Below are positions 59,174 through 64,000 of a DNA stretch of 64,000 nt, piece after piece (position 1 is the stretch's first letter; the number at the start of each line of letters is the position of its first letter). The DNA comes from Nyssa sinensis. Lineage: Eukaryota; Streptophyta; Magnoliopsida; Cornales; Nyssaceae. Under the pieces are notes generated by a model that was not told where the DNA came from, made no database searches, and saw only the letters and a program-made list of their open reading frames with translations. Where the stretch lies: positions 33,872,638 to 33,936,637 of the forward strand of contig CM018035.1 in the NCBI GenBank assembly GCA_008638375.1. The letters run 5' to 3'. A program made the translations under genes and the position numbers.

Positions 59174-60743
59174 TGTCACGACTCGAAACCCACCCTATGC
59201 GGATCTCATGTCGCGGGGCCGACCCTAAGGCTTCCCTACTTTTTCCATTCCTGTATCATAGTAACAATGTGCAATGCACTAAAAATTTAAAACAATAATC
59301 AGCGGAAGTCTTTTCAATATAATAATCAGCAGAAGTCTTTTCAATACACAATCAGCGGAAGTCTTTTCAATACATAATATGGTTCTACAAAAATCAAAAT
59401 AAGAACCAGACATAACCAGCACCCGTGAGTGGTGAATACATGGGAAAGCTAAAACATAAACTGGTATAGTTCCTCAAAATGTCCTCCTACACTCTCAGAC
59501 TCCTACTGGGGTCTTGCAGCATCGCTACTTGAAAGGTGGTAAGTAAGGTGGAATAAGCTACAAAGCTCAGCAAGTAAATACGGATCTCCGACACTGGTAT
59601 TGGTGATCATAAAAGAATATGAATCCATGAATAAGAATATGATAGCCAATCATAAGAAGTAAGATGTTGTGATAGCCAATGTGAATAGTTACCATAATGG
59701 CCAATCACAATGGGGTCACAATATACAATCAAGAGTAATGGATATAACATCAACATGGAACTTTCAACAACAATGTAACAACATAAGTGTACTGCCACAA
59801 TAAATCAATCACAATCAATTCAATAAAGAAGGTTCTCTCAGTATAAGACAATCATAGGGAACCGTGCCATTCAATAACGTAACCATAACAATCCATAAGA
59901 GATGCTTATAATCTATAGTAGGATATGGCAGTCCCTCTATATTTTGAGTCCCGGCATACCTTCCATAAACTCACATCTTGTGCCACACGTCCGTTCATGG
60001 ACTTGACCCGTAGGTCATCATTGTCACAGAAGCATCAGATGGATATTGTGACTGAGCACAAATCCGGCATTCATAACATAACATGATCATTTGTGATTCC
60101 ATAAGAGTATAAAGATGGAATATCATATATTCAGTAAAGACATAACGATAAGCCTTTCAAGGCATGGTTCAACATGATAACAAAGATATAGCAGTCAATC
60201 AATGTCCACTAGATAGAACAATATCACATTGTAGAAAACAATAACATCAGGTGCATTCAAGAATACAAGTTCAGCAGTAATGGAATAAACTTGGCTTGGA
60301 AACACCACATGGAAGAGAAAATGATTTACTTGCCTTTATATACGGTCTTAGATCAGTATTCCGTGAGTTTGCCTTTTCCTTTCGAGTTCCCTATATATCA
60401 GTAGACACGTCTCAGAATTAATACTATTCATCAAATTTTATGCCTTTCTATCATAAGTATCTCTATCACTAATTTAGACTCTACCATTGAGTCCAGAATG
60501 TCGAAAAAAGTCAGTTTAGGCTTTCACAGAATTCCATTTGGGTTCGTGTAGTAGTAGGGGTATTTTGGTCATTGTAGTATTTCTACGGGTCTTTATTTTT
60601 GGAGTCCCGTCTCGTAAAATGGACCTCACCATTGGATTCAGAATGCCCGAGATAGTTAAAATACACTTTTCATTCATATTAATTGGACTTTGCATTATTT
60701 CACTATTTTTAATTTAATTTGATTAATTTAATATAGTTTTTAC

Positions 60744-60779
<36 letters not shown>

Positions 60780-62563
60780 CACATAAATCAACACGGGCTT
60801 GCCTATCCAATTGGTTACAAGCACTACCACCTCACCTTTGGTTCACAGTTCGATTCCTAGGGCTACACCCCTTTTTATTTGTTTTTCTTATTTAGATAAT
60901 TATATAATATATATAATATTCGGTGGTCATTTGACCACATATGAGCCCATGGCTCAATGGTCCGTGTATCCTATCCCTTCCTTAGGTCCAATGTTCGACT
61001 CGCGCGGGCAGCAGCCCTCGTGTATTTTTTTCCCATATTTTCTAAACCAAACAGCGACAACCCCTAGAACCGGAATAGCGTATCCCCGTCCCTGTTTCGT
61101 TTAATTAACCAATTTCGTAACCTTACAGCCAAATAGCCGAATTCCAATTTTAATTTAAAATAACCTTACACTTAAATGACCCGGTTTTGAGCAAAATAAA
61201 ACCCAAACGGCACCGTTTCCTCATTCCTGTTCACCTTCTTCCCCGACATACCTAGGTTATCCCTTCCGGCACCGGCCACTGTTCCGACCTAATTTCCACC
61301 CAAATCTGACTTAAAATTGTTGCAGTTTTCTTCCTTTTCTTTCCTAGATCTAAACTACACCATTTGTTTCCAATAAAAACCATCTCGAACCTTTTAAAAT
61401 GAGGGAGATTCAATGGTTATTTCAACTTTCCGGCCAACTAAATCTCTTTCATTTTATGCATCATTTCTCCACTGTTTTCCCTCTTTTATTCATTCTAATT
61501 AGTTTCTGTACTTATGAGGATTAGTTCCTCATTATAAAACTAAGTTCAATACTCAAAAACACCACTTTCCCGATTATCATTTGAAACCTGCAATTTCATG
61601 TTTTACGCTGTTTTCTTCACCATTTTGATTAATTCTTTTTGCATTCAGTTTCTTTTAAACTCAACTACATGACCCTAAAATTCTTAGCATGCTTTATTCA
61701 CTAAATCTCAAAAGCATAGAATGAACTTTTAAATTCAACCTACCTGTTCCTGTTCAATTTCCTTCTCTCCTTCCCTTATGATTTCTCTTTTGGATCCTCT
61801 AAACCCTTCTAAACTGCTCCCAGCTTCTCCCTTTTTCCTTTTTTTTTTTTTTCTACTTAAACACCACACGCACATATATACAACATACTAACCGCCTTCA
61901 ATATCTCTCTTCTTTCTTTCTCTACCCCCTTATTTCGGTAGCCTTCTTTGACCCCTTTCTTTTCTCTTCTGATCTTTTCTTTTTCTTTCTTTTTTTGTTT
62001 TCTTTTCTTTTATTTTACATAGGATATTTGTGTATATATATATATATATATATATTACATATAATATACATTACACACTCCAACACACACGCACTTGCCG
62101 ACACCCACAACACACACCAACCACTTGCATGTATACTTCACTCTCTTTCTTTCTTTTCCTTTTACTTGTATCTAATACATATACATATATATAAAATATA
62201 CTATACCATATGTATATATATACGTATATTTATATTACTTATAAATCCAAATATATATATATATATCCATATATATATTTATATTGATTTCTATAAGCAT
62301 ATACATACACTTATTTTTAACAAACCCAAACAACGTATACATGTATAGGAATGCGTGCATGCACACATTATGAGGCTCAATCCTAGGTTGCTCGGGCGTC
62401 GCCTGGCACTACCTGTACAAAATAAACCATTCACATTCCAATACCATTCAGTCCCTATGATATCCTGATATAGAGCTTTAATAGCAAAATTTACAACTGG
62501 TGTTTTTCTACTCTACCGGGTCTACCTCGGTATACGTGCCATATCCTGGGTCAAAATATTACA
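59174..62563 (-). mobile_element. Solo LTR K inside LTR L
   Basis: The 3390 bases from TGTCACGACTCG to GGGTCAAAATATTACA are flanked by the exact duplication GAAAC (59169-59173 and 62564-62568). Signals: mini-exon 60390-60334 (donor GC instead of GT, AAAG|GCAAGTAAAT), TTGCAGGT at 61593-61586, donor ACAG|GTAGGTTG near 61745, and tRNA-like modules on + at 60804-60857 (B box AGTTCGATTCC) and 60950-61002 (A box TGGCTCAATGG). No coding gene is seen. Confidence 0.92.
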
Positions 62564-62568
62564 GAAAC

Positions 62569-63276
62569 CCTAGAAGTTTTCAAGCTTATTTGTGGGGATT
62601 TTGTTATGATTTTCATCTATTTTCGAGTCACAAGAGTTTTTGGGAGTCTAATAAATGTTTTGGTAATCATTCAAGGGATTGAAACGAGCTCAAAGATTGG
62701 GTTTGGATTCCATGGCAGGTTTGAATAATCCCTTGATACATACTCATTTCTCCACCAAATTTGATGGTTCTTGGCCTATGATGATCCTTAGGTTATAGAG
62801 ATTCAAATCGTGTTCCAAAAATCTAGTTTAAGGCTCAGTTGATGAGGTTTGGAAACCCGCAACTTGCAATTCGAATTTCCTCTCTCATTTCTTATTGTTT
62901 GGTCCATTTTTTTTTTATTTTAGACTCCTTTTTGCTTCTAGTTTTAGCCCTAAGTGGCAGGAATCGATTTTCTTTCGGTCAACTCAGACACAAGCTCCGA
63001 GGTTCATCAATGGCAGTTTGTGATTGTTTCACTGTTCTCGAGTCTTTTCAGACCTTGTTTTCCTCTCTAAAGTACTTAATATCATTCCAGTAACTCATAT
63101 ATGCATTCTCAACTGATAATACTGAAGCAAAATTTTAAATTTTTCGAGAGAATTTTTACTTATTTTCTTTCTCTTTGTTCAGTTACTTTTTCTTCTTCCC
63201 CTTCTACCTCTGCGTCTCTCTCTTTCTCATCCTCTTTGTTTGCACCACCCATTTCTTAGGGTTTATAATATACATT

Positions 63277-63307
<31 letters not shown>

Positions 63308-63717
63308 TTATACATACATCTCTCATTTACACTGCCTCTACATCTTTCTCTCTCTTTTTTTCTCTCTTTCTACCTCTCCACCTTTCGATCAGGGCCTCTT
63401 TATTGGGCAGTAACAACAGCTTCAGGCTGCAATCCCTCTCCTTATTCCTTCCTCTTCAAGTCAGAACATCAGCCTACAAGGCCTCATTTGCCTTCCACTA
63501 GTCCCCTCACAAATGCACACCTACTAAACTATTTTCACACATTAAATTACACACACACGTATACACGTGCACATGTATTATTCTATATATATATATATTT
63601 AAGAATATATGTACATAAATATATTCATGTATGTTTCATTGTGCGTGTATATACGTGTATACATTTTTCTCACATACTATATACTTCATGCCCATGATGT
63701 ATCGGCCATGTATATTC

Positions 63718-63748
<31 letters not shown>

Positions 63749-64000
63749 CACGTATTTTTTATGCACTTTTCTTATTTTATTTAATATTTACATAGTTATT
63801 TAATTTTTGATGTATTATTTTAACCTTTTAGGTTAGTGGTATATTTGGCCATTCAATTCTACTAACTTGGGTTAGGTTAGTCTTTTCCTGTAACTAGGTT
63901 AGACTGTCTAATCTTAATTCATAATTTACACATTTGGCCTTAAAAAGTTTTTCATTTAAGTTACTTTTAGTACATTGTATTAAATTACCCTATTTATTGG
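62569..64000 (-). mobile_element. LTR fragment L (right part), to the window end
   Basis: It continues the sequence cut at 59173. It is T/C-rich with a microsatellite (TA)n at 63285-63305 and 63718-63740. No LTR start is reached before the window ends, and no coding region is seen. Confidence 0.5.

Noticed and set aside
61995..62348. 117-codon plus-strand frame in LTR K
   Set aside because: It is made of TA/TC-rich low-complexity sequence on the antisense strand of a solo LTR and has no recognisable domain.

Overview
This is a gene-poor stretch of a large, repeat-rich flowering-plant genome. I see no host gene. Almost every base belongs to long-terminal-repeat (LTR) retrotransposons of the Ty3/gypsy superfamily stacked inside one another. 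Plant origin is indicated by the lineages present: chromovirus-type elements primed by initiator tRNA-Met, and a Tat-lineage element with a second archaeal-type RNase H and an antisense extra ORF. The species cannot be named from the sequence.

Layout. The oldest recognisable host is element F (+ strand). Its 5' LTR ends at 35718, its gag-pol runs 35882-44430, and its 3' LTR starts at 44479. Element A (+) sits in F's 5' LTR: its 5' LTR is 306-2960, gag-pol 3116-10882, and 3' LTR 10932-11017 plus 29654-32943. A is itself broken by a minus LTR fragment E (1-305, in its 5' LTR), by solo LTR D (6536-9780, in its integrase) and by the complete Tat-type element B (11018-29648, in its 3' LTR). B carries a tandem-repeat block that is split by the truncated minus-strand element C (17836-24602). 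F is also hit by solo LTR G (35988-40075, in gag) and by solo LTR H (44839-51801, in its 3' LTR); H contains solo LTR M (46935-50244). From 54498 to the end lie further LTR pieces (I, J, L) and solo LTR K (59174-62563). Exact 5-base target-site duplications (TSDs) flank six of the insertions: D, B, G, H, M and K.

Relative age follows decay. F has many stop codons, lost catalytic residues and about 5% LTR divergence in a sampled stretch. A and B have about 1% LTR divergence and a handful of stops. C has an uninterrupted reading frame of about 1,080 codons up to its breakpoint.

The most interesting pattern is in the 3-4 kb chromovirus LTRs. Although otherwise diverged, they share one order of signals: a 5' splice donor after a short leader, a TTGCAGGT motif, antisense tRNA-like modules with Pol III A/B boxes (in some families), degenerate ~120-base modules, a 51-63 base mini-exon bounded by AG acceptor and GTAAGT-like donor, then the LTR end and primer-binding site. 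In all three elements whose gag start is visible (A, C, F) a splice acceptor lies 0-3 bases before the gag ATG. This predicts a spliced gag-pol mRNA from which the primer-binding site has been removed. Element B separately shows a spliced antisense gene, a possible second antisense transcription unit, and a hairpin-forming tandem repeat.
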